Below the pieces are notes generated by a model. That model did not search any database. It saw only the letters and a program-made list of their open reading frames with translations, and was not told the DNA's origin. 64,000 bases of DNA from Larkinella bovis. Its GTDB lineage: Bacteria > Bacteroidota > Bacteroidia > Cytophagales > Spirosomataceae. The stretch covers positions 62,001-126,000 of the forward strand of contig NZ_JBHSMA010000011.1 in NCBI RefSeq assembly GCF_042655385.1, written 5' to 3'. Positions within the stretch are counted from its first letter, which is position 1; the number at the start of each line of letters is the position of its first letter. Position numbers and translations under genes: made by a program. This document shows positions 33,803 through 41,900 of this stretch, in pieces.

Positions 33803-33837
33803 TACAAAAAAAGAAAGCCACTTTTTCAAGTGGCTTT
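33803..33837 (-). terminator. terminator of the tRNA-fMet gene
   Basis: Perfect 10-bp arms AAAGCCACTT (33814-33823) and AAGTGGCTTT (33828-33837) with a 4-nt loop. On the minus strand the stem is followed by a T-run (A-tract at 33805-33812). It begins five bases past the tRNA 3' end. Confidence 0.8.
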
Positions 33838-33841
33838 TGAG

Positions 33842-33914
<73 letters not shown>

Positions 33915-33926
33915 ATGTTTGGACTG

Positions 33927-33934
33927 CAAAGGTA
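33927..33934 (-). promoter_or_regulatory. promoter -7 element for tRNA-fMet
   Basis: On the minus strand TACCTTTG, 13 bp before the tRNA 5' end. It is back to back with the era promoter at 33958-33965, leaving only 23 bp between the two. Confidence 0.65.
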
Positions 33935-33957
33935 AGGACATTTTCGTAAAAAACAAT

Positions 33958-33965
33958 TACCTTTG
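33958..33965 (+). promoter_or_regulatory. promoter -7 element for the era operon
   Basis: TACCTTTG on the plus strand, about 77 bp before the era ATG. The resulting leader contains a terminator-like hairpin (33978-34018). Confidence 0.6.
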
Positions 33966-33977
33966 TAAAAATTTCTA

Positions 33978-34018
33978 CCCCTCCCGCTAAAAATTATAGC
34001 CCGGAGGGGAGTTTTTTT
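33978..34018 (+). terminator. terminator-like hairpin inside the era leader (attenuator candidate)
   Basis: CCCCTCC (33978-33984) pairs with GGAGGGG (34003-34009) around 18 nt, extendable by a further pair, and is followed by AG and seven T (34012-34018). It comes after the era promoter and before the era start, where a terminator would cut off the gene unless it is relieved. No plus-strand gene lies upstream that would need it. Confidence 0.5.
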
Positions 34019-34042
34019 CTGTAGCCCTTGGTTATCAAGTCC

Positions 34043-34960
34043 ATGAATAGTTCCATTGAAACGTATGCCCCGGATCATAAAGCCGGTTATGTCAGCATCA
34101 TCGGTAAACCCAATGTCGGCAAATCGACGCTGATGAACCAGCTGGTGGGCGAGCGATTGTCCATTATTACCTCCAAAGCCCAAACTACCCGTCACCGCAT
34201 CATGGGCATCCTGAACGGTGTGCACAGTGGCCAGGAATTTCAGCTGGTCTATTCGGATACGCCCGGAATTATCAAACCGCAGTACCGGTTGCACGAGTCG
34301 ATGATGAGTTTTGTGCGGGGGTCGCTGGAAGATGCCGACGTGATTTTGTTCGTGACGGATATTTTCGAAAAACACGACGAAAATGACGTGATCGAACGGT
34401 TGCAGAAGTCCCAGACGCCGATTCTGCTGCTGATCAACAAAATCGATCTGGCCACTCCGGAACAGATTGAGGAGAAAATGCAGTACTGGCAGGACAATTT
34501 CAAAGCCGAAAGGGTGCTGCCCATTTCGGCGCTTAATGCGCAAAACATCACTCCCCTCTTCGACGCCATTATCAGCCGGTTGCCGGTTCACCCGCCTTAT
34601 TTCCCGAAAGACGAGTTGACCGACCGGCCCGAGCGATTTTTTGCGTCGGAAATCATTCGCGAGAAGATTTTCCTGAATTACAAAAAGGAGGTTCCGTATA
34701 GCTGCGAAGTGATCATCACCGGTTTTAAGGAAAAAGAAGACATTATAGTCATCCAGTCCGAAATTCTCGTCGAACGGGCTACCCAACGGGCGATTTTGCT
34801 GGGCGAAGGCGGTAAAATGATTAAAAAAACGGGCATCATGGCCCGCGAAGAACTGGAACGCTTCTTCGGTAAAAAGGTGTTCCTTGAACAATTCGTAAAA
34901 ATAGAACCGGATTGGCGTACGAAAGAAAAGGCGCTGAAACGGTTTGGGTACGAGGAATAG
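34043..34960 (+). CDS. era: GTPase Era
   Basis: Essential GTPase for 30S subunit maturation, binding the 3' end of 16S rRNA. The 305-residue product has G1 GKPNVGKST, the switch region with TTRHRIMGI, G3 DTPGI, G4 NKID and G5 SALNA, then the KH domain with GEGGKMIKKTG near the end. I chose ATG 34043 (MNSSIETYAPDHKAGYVSI); the frame opens at a TTG five codons earlier. der follows 91 bp later, giving two ribosome-assembly GTPases in one transcription unit. Confidence 0.96.
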   Translation: MNSSIETYAPDHKAGYVSIIGKPNVGKSTLMNQLVGERLSIITSKAQTTRHRIMGILNGVHSGQEFQLVYSDTPGIIKPQYRLHESMMSFVRGSLEDADVILFVTDIFEKHDENDVIERLQKSQTPILLLINKIDLATPEQIEEKMQYWQDNFKAERVLPISALNAQNITPLFDAIISRLPVHPPYFPKDELTDRPERFFASEIIREKIFLNYKKEVPYSCEVIITGFKEKEDIIVIQSEILVERATQRAILLGEGGKMIKKTGIMAREELERFFGKKVFLEQFVKIEPDWRTKEKALKRFGYEE

Positions 34961-34963
34961 GTT

Positions 34964-35048
34964 GAAAAAGAAAGGGAAGAAGGAAAGCTTACCCTGTTTC
35001 CGACTTTCCCATTATCCCTTCCACCTCTCCCTTTTTTCCTCTTTTTAA
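34964..35048. repeat. purine/pyrimidine inverted spacer between era and der
   Basis: A purine run (GAAAAAGAAAGGGAAGAAGG, about 34963-34982) is followed by a pyrimidine-rich stretch (about 34999-35045, with CCCTTCC and CCCTTTTTTCC) that could pair with it imperfectly. The design resembles the spacer at 6046-6152. Confidence 0.5.
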
Positions 35049-35051
35049 ATT

Positions 35052-36359
35052 ATGGCAAATATTGTAGCAATTGTAGGCCGCCCGAATGTGGGCAAATCGA
35101 CGCTGTTCAACCGCCTGGTGGAGCAGCGACAGGCCATTATGGATAACCAGCCGGGTGTCACGCGTGACCGTCATTACGGGTATGCCGACTGGACAGAAAA
35201 ATACTTCACGGTAATCGATACCGGCGGTTATGTCGTTGGCTCGGATGACGTCTTTGAAGAATCAATTCGTGAACAGGTACAGATTGCCATCGATGAAGCC
35301 TCGGTCGTGCTGTTTATGGTCGATTCGATGGCCGGCTTGACGGATCTGGACAAGGACTTTGCGAACGTACTCCGGCGGTCGAAAAAACCGGTTTTTGTCG
35401 TGGCGAATAAAGCCGAAACCGTCCAGCGGCAAAACCTGGTCGGCGAGTTTTACGCGCTGGGCCTGGGCGACCCCTATCCCATTTCGTCGCTGACCGGTAC
35501 CGGAACGGGCGATTTACTCGACGAAGTGGTCAAACACTTTCCCAATTCGGGGGTGGAAGATCCGCACGCCGGTATTCCGCGGATTGCTATTCTGGGCCGC
35601 CCGAACGTCGGTAAATCGTCGTTCCTGAACGTGCTGATCGGCGAAGAACGCAGCATCGTAACCGATATTGCCGGCACCACGCGTGACGCCATCGACACGC
35701 GGTACAAAGCCTTCGGAAAAGATTTCATTCTGACCGATACGGCCGGTATCCGGCGCAAGTCGAGGGTGAAGGACAACATCGAATTTTATTCGGTTATGCG
35801 ATCCCTGAAGGCGCTGGAAGAGTCGGATGTCGTCATTGTGATGCTGGATGCCACCCGGGGTCTGGAAGCGCAGGATATGAACATCATCGGGCAGGCGGTG
35901 CGCGCGAAAAAAGGCGTCGTCCTGATGGTTAACAAATGGGACGCCATCGAGAAAGATACCAAAACCGCCGATCAGTGGAAAAAGGAAATCGTGCAGCGCA
36001 TGGCTCCGATTGATTACCTGCCCGTCGTTTTTGCTTCGGTGGTTGAAAAACAGCGGATTTTTCAGGTCATGGAAAAAGCGATGGAGGTCTATGAGAACAA
36101 GCATATGAAGATTTCGACTTCAAAGCTGAACGACGTCATGCAGCCGGAAATCAACGCCTATCCGCCCCCGGCGACGAAAGGGAAGATGATCAAAATCAAA
36201 TACATGATTCAACTCCCGACGCCGTCGCCGACGTTTGTGTTTTTCTGTAACCTGCCGCAGTATATCAAGGAACCGTACAGCCGGTATCTGGAAAATAAAC
36301 TGCGCGAGCATTTTGGCTTTGACGGAGCGCCAATCACGTTATTTTTCCGACAAAAATGA
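35052..36359 (+). CDS. der: GTPase Der (EngA)
   Basis: Tandem-GTPase for 50S assembly. The 435 residues contain two G domains, each with its own P-loop (GRPNVGKSTLF at 8-18 and GRPNVGKSSFL at about 183-193), DTGGY and DTAGI G3 motifs, NKAE/NKWD G4 motifs, and a C-terminal KH-like domain (about 350-435). Its stop codon overlaps the next start by 4 bp. Confidence 0.96.
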   Translation: MANIVAIVGRPNVGKSTLFNRLVEQRQAIMDNQPGVTRDRHYGYADWTEKYFTVIDTGGYVVGSDDVFEESIREQVQIAIDEASVVLFMVDSMAGLTDLDKDFANVLRRSKKPVFVVANKAETVQRQNLVGEFYALGLGDPYPISSLTGTGTGDLLDEVVKHFPNSGVEDPHAGIPRIAILGRPNVGKSSFLNVLIGEERSIVTDIAGTTRDAIDTRYKAFGKDFILTDTAGIRRKSRVKDNIEFYSVMRSLKALEESDVVIVMLDATRGLEAQDMNIIGQAVRAKKGVVLMVNKWDAIEKDTKTADQWKKEIVQRMAPIDYLPVVFASVVEKQRIFQVMEKAMEVYENKHMKISTSKLNDVMQPEINAYPPPATKGKMIKIKYMIQLPTPSPTFVFFCNLPQYIKEPYSRYLENKLREHFGFDGAPITLFFRQK

Positions 36360-37279
36360 TGGTATCATCCCCTACAGCATTCTCCCGGATGCGGTATTGG
36401 ATTGGAGCGCTGCTGGTTTTTCTGGCAGCGTTTTGTTTTGCATTAAAAGGTGTTCTGATCAAACTCGCCTACCAATACCCGATCGACACGATTTCGCTGC
36501 TGACCCTGCGCGTGGTTTTTGCGTTGCCTTTTTACGTGGGCATTGCGCTTTATTTATCCCGTCGACTTCCTCCGGCCCGGCTTTCCGGCAAAAACTGGCT
36601 GGTGCTGGCCATGTTGGGCATTACGGGGTACTACATTGCGAGCTTCCTGAATTTTCTGGGCCTGATCTATATTACGGCCAGTCTGGAGCGGATTCTGCTT
36701 TTTGTGTATCCGACGTTCGTGCTTCTCGTTAGGGCGGTTTTTCTGGGCCGCAGGGTGAATCGGTTGCAGATTCTGGCGCTGTTTCTGACGTATGCCGGGA
36801 TTTTTCTGGCGTTTGTACCCAACATCCATTCCAGCCAGCAGAAAGACATCTTCCTGGGCGCTTTCTGGGTGATTTTAAGCGGTTTGGTGTACGCGGTTTA
36901 TCTGGTTGGCAGTGATTCAATGATTGCCCGGATCGGCGCGCAGCGGTACACCTGTTACGCCATGATAGCCGCGACGGTCGTCACGGTCATTCACTGCGCC
37001 CTGGTCAACGGCCTGGATTTATTCCGGTTTCCGGCCCCGGTTTATCAACTGGCTCTGCTGATGGCTATTTTAGTAACGGTTATTCCGACCTTTCTGATTG
37101 CCGAAGGAATCAAGCGAATCGGTTCAGGCAATGCCTCGATTGTCGCCAGCATCGGTCCGATTTTCACCATCGTGCTGGCGACAACCTTCCTGCATGAAAC
37201 GATTTTCCTGGTTCAGTTTCTGGGCACCCTGCTGGTGTTGCTGGGTGTATTTCTAATTGGCTGGAAAGGCCGTAAGTAA
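36356..37279 (+). CDS. EamA/DMT-family permease
   Basis: A 307-residue membrane protein with ten predicted helices in two repeated halves of about 150 residues, the EamA layout. Sequence marks include FALKGVLIKLAYQY in helix 1, GYYIASFLNFLGLIYITASLERIL and, in the second half, SIGPIFTIVLATTFLHETI. Substrate unknown; members export amino acids or metabolites. It starts inside the der stop (ATGA), so it is translationally coupled to a ribosome-assembly gene, an unexpected pairing. Confidence 0.87.
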   Translation: MMVSSPTAFSRMRYWIGALLVFLAAFCFALKGVLIKLAYQYPIDTISLLTLRVVFALPFYVGIALYLSRRLPPARLSGKNWLVLAMLGITGYYIASFLNFLGLIYITASLERILLFVYPTFVLLVRAVFLGRRVNRLQILALFLTYAGIFLAFVPNIHSSQQKDIFLGAFWVILSGLVYAVYLVGSDSMIARIGAQRYTCYAMIAATVVTVIHCALVNGLDLFRFPAPVYQLALLMAILVTVIPTFLIAEGIKRIGSGNASIVASIGPIFTIVLATTFLHETIFLVQFLGTLLVLLGVFLIGWKGRK

Positions 37280-37281
37280 CC

Positions 37282-37346
37282 AAAAAGACACAGAGACTCT
37301 GATAAAGAGTAAGTTGTCAGACAAAACCGTCATTTAGAGTCTTTTT
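37282..37346 (+). terminator. possible terminator after the DMT permease gene
   Basis: AAAAAGAC (37282-37289) pairs with GTCTTTTT (37339-37346), with ACTCT/AGAGT inside it (37296-37300, 37306-37310). The T-run is part of the right arm. A weak but well-placed end for the era-der-permease unit. The rest of the gap to 37445 is very AT-rich and presumably holds the promoter of the next gene. Confidence 0.45.
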
Positions 37347-37445
37347 AAATAAATTAACATATTTTTTTAGCTATTTATATTTTTTGGAAATAATGTATAA
37401 ATAACTATATTTCAACTACTTTACTACCTAATTCGCACAAGAATC

Positions 37446-37751
37446 ATGAAAGAATCCGTACCAAATGACGAAAAAAAGATTGAGAAAGCCGCCTACGTCC
37501 TGAAAGCGGTTGCGCATCCCTTGCGCATCAAAATCATTCAGATGCTGAATGAGCACAAGGAGTTAAATGTATCCACCATTTACAAGAATCTGAACGCAGA
37601 GCAGTCGTTGATTTCTCATCACCTGATCAATATGCGCGATAAAGGGATTCTTGAAATTCGGCGAAGCGGCAAAAACATCTACTATTTTCTGGTAGACGGT
37701 TCGATTGCCGAAATTATCGACTGCATCTACCGCAGTAAAATCATGATGTAG
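37446..37751 (+). CDS. ArsR-type winged-helix regulator
   Basis: A 101-residue winged-helix protein: AAYVLKAVAHPLRIKIIQMLNE (helix 1-2), LNVSTIYKNLNAEQSLISHHLINMRDKGILEIRRSGKNIYYFL (recognition helix and wing). It has one cysteine, near the C-terminus (IIDCIYR), and lacks the CxC or His/Asp clusters of metal-sensing ArsR proteins, so it senses something else or nothing. It is a single gene in an AT-rich setting with a strong terminator after it; the target is not evident. Confidence 0.87.
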   Translation: MKESVPNDEKKIEKAAYVLKAVAHPLRIKIIQMLNEHKELNVSTIYKNLNAEQSLISHHLINMRDKGILEIRRSGKNIYYFLVDGSIAEIIDCIYRSKIMM

Positions 37752-37787
37752 TAAAAAGGGAAGCACGTAACGTGCTTCCCTTTTTAC
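37751..37787. terminator. perfect bidirectional terminator hairpin
   Basis: Arms of 17 bp (37751-37767 and 37771-37787), each with GGGAAGCACG or its complement flanked by five A or T, around a 3-nt loop. Works for both the regulator gene (T-run to the right) and ruvB (T-run on the minus strand). It ends three bases from the ruvB stop codon. Confidence 0.8.
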
Positions 37788-37790
37788 GTC

Positions 37791-38819
37791 TCAGGAGAAC
37801 AACTCCCCATCCCGGTAGGCGGGTACTATTCCTAAATGCCGGTACGCCTTTTCGGTCGCTTCCCGTCCCCGTGACGTTCGTTTCAAGTACCCTTCCTGAA
37901 TTAAAAACGGCTCGTAAACTTCCTCGATCGTTTCGGCTTCGTCACCGCAGGCTGTCGCGATGGTCGAAATACCGACCGGGCCGCCCTTGAATTTATCAAT
38001 AATCGTGGTCAGAATCCGGTTATCCATTTCATCCAGGCCGTTCTGGTCCACATCCAGCGCCCGCAACGCAATTTCGGCAATCTCCACGGTGATGATTCCC
38101 TTGCCTTTGACCTGCGCGAAATCACGGGTCCGGCGGAGCAGGTTGTTGGCAATCCGCGGGGTTCCCCGGCTCCGGCGGGCAATTTCGTAAGCCCCTTCCT
38201 CCTCGATGGGGGTTCCCAGAATGGCCGCCGACCGTTTGACAATCGTGGTCAGCAGGACCGCATCGTAGTATTCCAGCCGGGCGTTGATCCCAAACCGGGC
38301 CCGCAGGGGCGAGGTTAGCAAACCGGCCCGCGTGGTCGCCCCGATCAGTGTAAAGGGATTCAGCTTAATCTGCACCGTCCGGGCATTCGGCCCCGAATCG
38401 AGCATGATGTCGATTTTGTAATCTTCCATCGCCGAGTAGAGATATTCTTCCACCACCGGGTTCAGCCGGTGAATCTCGTCGATGAACAGCACATCGTTTT
38501 CCTGTAGATTGGTCAGCAAACCGGCGAGGTCGCTCGGCTTGTCGAGCACCGGCCCGGAGGTCATCTTGATGCCGGCGTTCAACTCGTTGGAAATGATGTG
38601 GGAGAGCGTGGTTTTGCCCAAACCCGGAGGGCCGTGAAGCAGCACGTGGTCGAGGGCTTCTCCGCGTTGAAGCGCGGCCATTACGAAAACTTTCAGGTTT
38701 TCCAGGACTTTCGCCTGGCCCGTAAAGTCTTCGAACGACAGCGGCCGCAAAGCGCGTTCGATCTCCTTTTCGGTGGCCGTCATGCCTTCGCCGGTGCCTT
38801 TCAAAATGTCTTTCCGCAT
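37791..38819 (-). CDS. ruvB: Holliday junction branch migration helicase RuvB
   Basis: AAA+ motor that drives branch migration with RuvA. The 342 residues include the Walker A loop GPPGLGKTTLSH (about 64-75), Walker B DEIHRL, the sensor segment GATTRAGLLTSPLRARFG and the C-terminal winged-helix domain (about 265-342, GLDEMDNRILTTI). Single gene; its promoter is probably the element at 38901. Confidence 0.96.
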   Translation of the reverse strand: MRKDILKGTGEGMTATEKEIERALRPLSFEDFTGQAKVLENLKVFVMAALQRGEALDHVLLHGPPGLGKTTLSHIISNELNAGIKMTSGPVLDKPSDLAGLLTNLQENDVLFIDEIHRLNPVVEEYLYSAMEDYKIDIMLDSGPNARTVQIKLNPFTLIGATTRAGLLTSPLRARFGINARLEYYDAVLLTTIVKRSAAILGTPIEEEGAYEIARRSRGTPRIANNLLRRTRDFAQVKGKGIITVEIAEIALRALDVDQNGLDEMDNRILTTIIDKFKGGPVGISTIATACGDEAETIEEVYEPFLIQEGYLKRTSRGREATEKAYRHLGIVPAYRDGELFS

Positions 38820-38900
38820 AGTTCTCTGAATGAAAGCATTTGTTGTTTAAAAGTAAACTAAGCCTGATTTTCAGCCGTTTAAACAAGCGCTGATTTCATT

Positions 38901-38908
38901 CAAATATA
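38901..38908 (-). promoter_or_regulatory. -7 promoter element for ruvB
   Basis: Minus-strand TATATTTG fits TAnnTTTG, about 80 bp from the ruvB ATG. A CAAA at 38921-38924 is closer than the usual -33 spacing, so the call rests mainly on the -7 element. Confidence 0.4.
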
Positions 38909-38930
38909 CGACATTTCGGCCAAATTTCCG

Positions 38931-41900
38931 CTACCGGACCAGCAGAATCGACCCCCGTTTTACGACTTTTGGCCGTTCCGGATAATATAAACTTTTGAAG
39001 GTGATCGAATAGGCGTAAACCATCGACGGGTAGGCCTGCCCCCGGTAGAGACCGTCCCATTTCTGTTCCGGATCATTCGAGAAAAAGATCACTTCGCCCC
39101 AGCGGTTAAATACCCGAAATTCGAAATCCGTAACGTAAGATGTAAAGACATCCAGCAAGTCGTTCTGGCCGTCGCCGTTCGGTGTAAAAGCATCCGGAAT
39201 AACCACCCGGGGTTCGCATTTATCGACCACAAAAGCCGTATCGGTTCGCACACACCCATTCGTCCCCGTTACCCGTATGGCGTATTTGCCCACATCCAGA
39301 ACGGTTATCCGGGGCGTGCTGTCGCCCGAGTGCGGCCAGAAATAGGTCAGATCACTGGCACCTGTCGCCTGCAAAACCGCCTTGCCATTGTCGCCCACGC
39401 ACAACGGAACCTCTTTGGTCAGGCTGAAATTCGGCAATGGCAGAAACGTCAGTTTCACCTCGTCGGAAACCTTACAGGCCCCCTGGGTCGCCACCACCGA
39501 GTAGGTCCCGGAAGCCGAGGGCTGAATGGAGGCCGTCGTTGCACCGGTTGACCATTGGTAGGTTGCCCCCGTCGATGCCGTCACCTCCAGGCGAAAGTCC
39601 GGACTTGGGCATAAGGTCGTATCCGGTCCCAGGCTGACCGTCGGCGGCAATTGAACGAACACGATCTTCCGGTCGGAAGCTTCGCAGCCGCCCTGTGAGG
39701 CCCAGTACGTCAGTACAATGGGCAGGGTTCCCGCCAGGCTATCGGCAGGCGTAAACCGCCCCGTACTATCGACGCCCCGCCCCGTCCAGAAACCGCCCGC
39801 CGGTGTTGCTCCGCTGAGCGTCAGAATTGGGGCATTGGCACAGATTTCCAGCGGTGGCCCGGCTTCGACGATCGGCTTGGGATTAAAGCTCACCACAATC
39901 TCATCGGAACCCTGGCAGCCAGTCAGCGCGTTACGAACCGTCAGCCGGTAGGGCCCGGGGGTGGTCACATTGATCGAGGGGGTCGTCTGGCCCGTATTCC
40001 ATTGGTAAACATCGCCGGGCGTTTGCACGAGCGTCGCCAGCAGAATTGTATCGCCAATGCATTTACCCCGGTCCGGACCCAGGGAAACAAAACCGGTGGT
40101 ATCGACCGGCACCCGAATGTTGTTCAGGGTATCCAGACAGCCGCCCGCATCCCGCGCTTCGACGCTGTAAACCCCGCCGTCGATCCCCGTCAGACCGGAA
40201 CCGTTGCCGACGACCGTACCGCTGGCATCCCGCCAGATAAATTCCGTCGGTCGTCCGCGGACAATCGTCAGTTGGATCGAGCCACTTTGGGGAACCGTAC
40301 ACAGAGCCGTCTTGGGTTGTGCCTGCAACTCAATGCTATTGTTGGACCGGAGCGTTATCGTTGTATCGACCGTACAGGCATTATCGCTGATGATCCGAAC
40401 CGAATACTCACCGTCCCGGATTCCCTGCAACAGCGCGGTGGTATCGCCGATCGGTTGCCCGCCAAAGCTCCATTCATAGCGCCGGACGGTGGCCGAGCCC
40501 ACGCTGAGCCGGATGCTGCCGTCGGCGGTTGTACAACCGGTTGGGGGGGTCAGGAAGGCCGTCACGGCCGGTTTGGGCAGGGCGACAACCGCCACCGTGT
40601 CTGTATTTTCGCAACCGTTAATATCTTTCACAATGACCGAATACTCGCCAGCTTTGTCAACGGTTGTAGTCCGTCCGGTCGAACCGTTGCTCCACTGGAA
40701 GCTGGTCCAGGCGTTGCCAGGAGCGGATAACGTAATCGAGCCATTGAGGCAAACCGTAGTGTCGGGGCCTAAGCTGAAATTGGGTGGCCGACGCAAGGTT
40801 ACGTTAATCGTATCGCTTGAAAAACAGCCGCCGTTGGCCGCAATGACGATGAACTGCCCCGGCGGAATCCCGTTATACGCCGATGACCCGGGCACCGTCA
40901 CCGGCAAGGTTCGTCCGTTGTACCCTCGGATCAAGCGCCCGTTTCGTATCCAGAGATAAAGACCGGCTTCTACTTTGGCGTCGAGTGTCACGATGTTCCT
41001 ACAACTGTCGATATCCGGCCCTAGATTGATGGGATCAGGCGTTTTAACGATGGTTACCTGCTGCGTAATCAGTGTATCCTTACAAATACCACCGTCCGAA
41101 CGCATGGTGACAATACGCAGACTGACCGAATACGTTCCTGGCTGGGCGTAGGTATGCGTAGCCTGCGTGGCCGTGGAGCTGAACGGCGCACTTCCATCTC
41201 CCCAGTTCCAGGTGTAATTATCCTTCAACGGAGGGCACATGGGGGTCACCGTAAATTGCGTCGGCGAACCCGCACAGGTGTCGGCATACGAAAAACCGGG
41301 TGAACTCGACGGTTCGTTGAAATTGGCCACCATGTTGGGCAATCCCAGCTGGCTGGTCGGGCCGTTCAGGTTGACGCCGTTCGGGTTAAACGTGGCCGGA
41401 GCCAGCAGTTCGTCGTTCGGGTTTTCAATCACTCCTAAACTGCTCCCGTTTTTAATCGCGACGTAAATCCGCCCGTCCGAACCGATCTGTAAGGCACCAT
41501 ACTCCCGGTTTTTGGTACTGTCCAAAACCGACTTCGACGCTTCGATGGCCGCCGGGTCCGGATTGGTCAGGTCGTAAATCAGAATCTGGGATGCGTGCGC
41601 CGTATCGCCCTGCAATGTCACGTACAGCTTCGAACCATCCGGCGAAAACTCGACCCCGTAGGCTTTGGGTGGCGCCGGACCGATATTGATGCGGGGGCCA
41701 CCGGTCATCACGCCGGTTGAATCGTTGAAGGTAAAAACCTCGACGTAGTTCGTCGGCGGACCGGGCACTACCACCGCCAGCGGGCGGTTTCCGTTGCCAG
41801 TCGTATCGGCCGGACCGATTTTCATGTAGCCTTCGCCCTTGGTCGTCGTGTCGTGCGCCATCCCGAGCGCATACTCCGTCGGTCCTTCGGCCCCGTTCTT

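Noticed and set aside
33601..33807. A 68-codon minus-strand frame before the tRNA terminator
   Set aside because: No similarity, no promoter, and its end overlaps the tRNA terminator hairpin.
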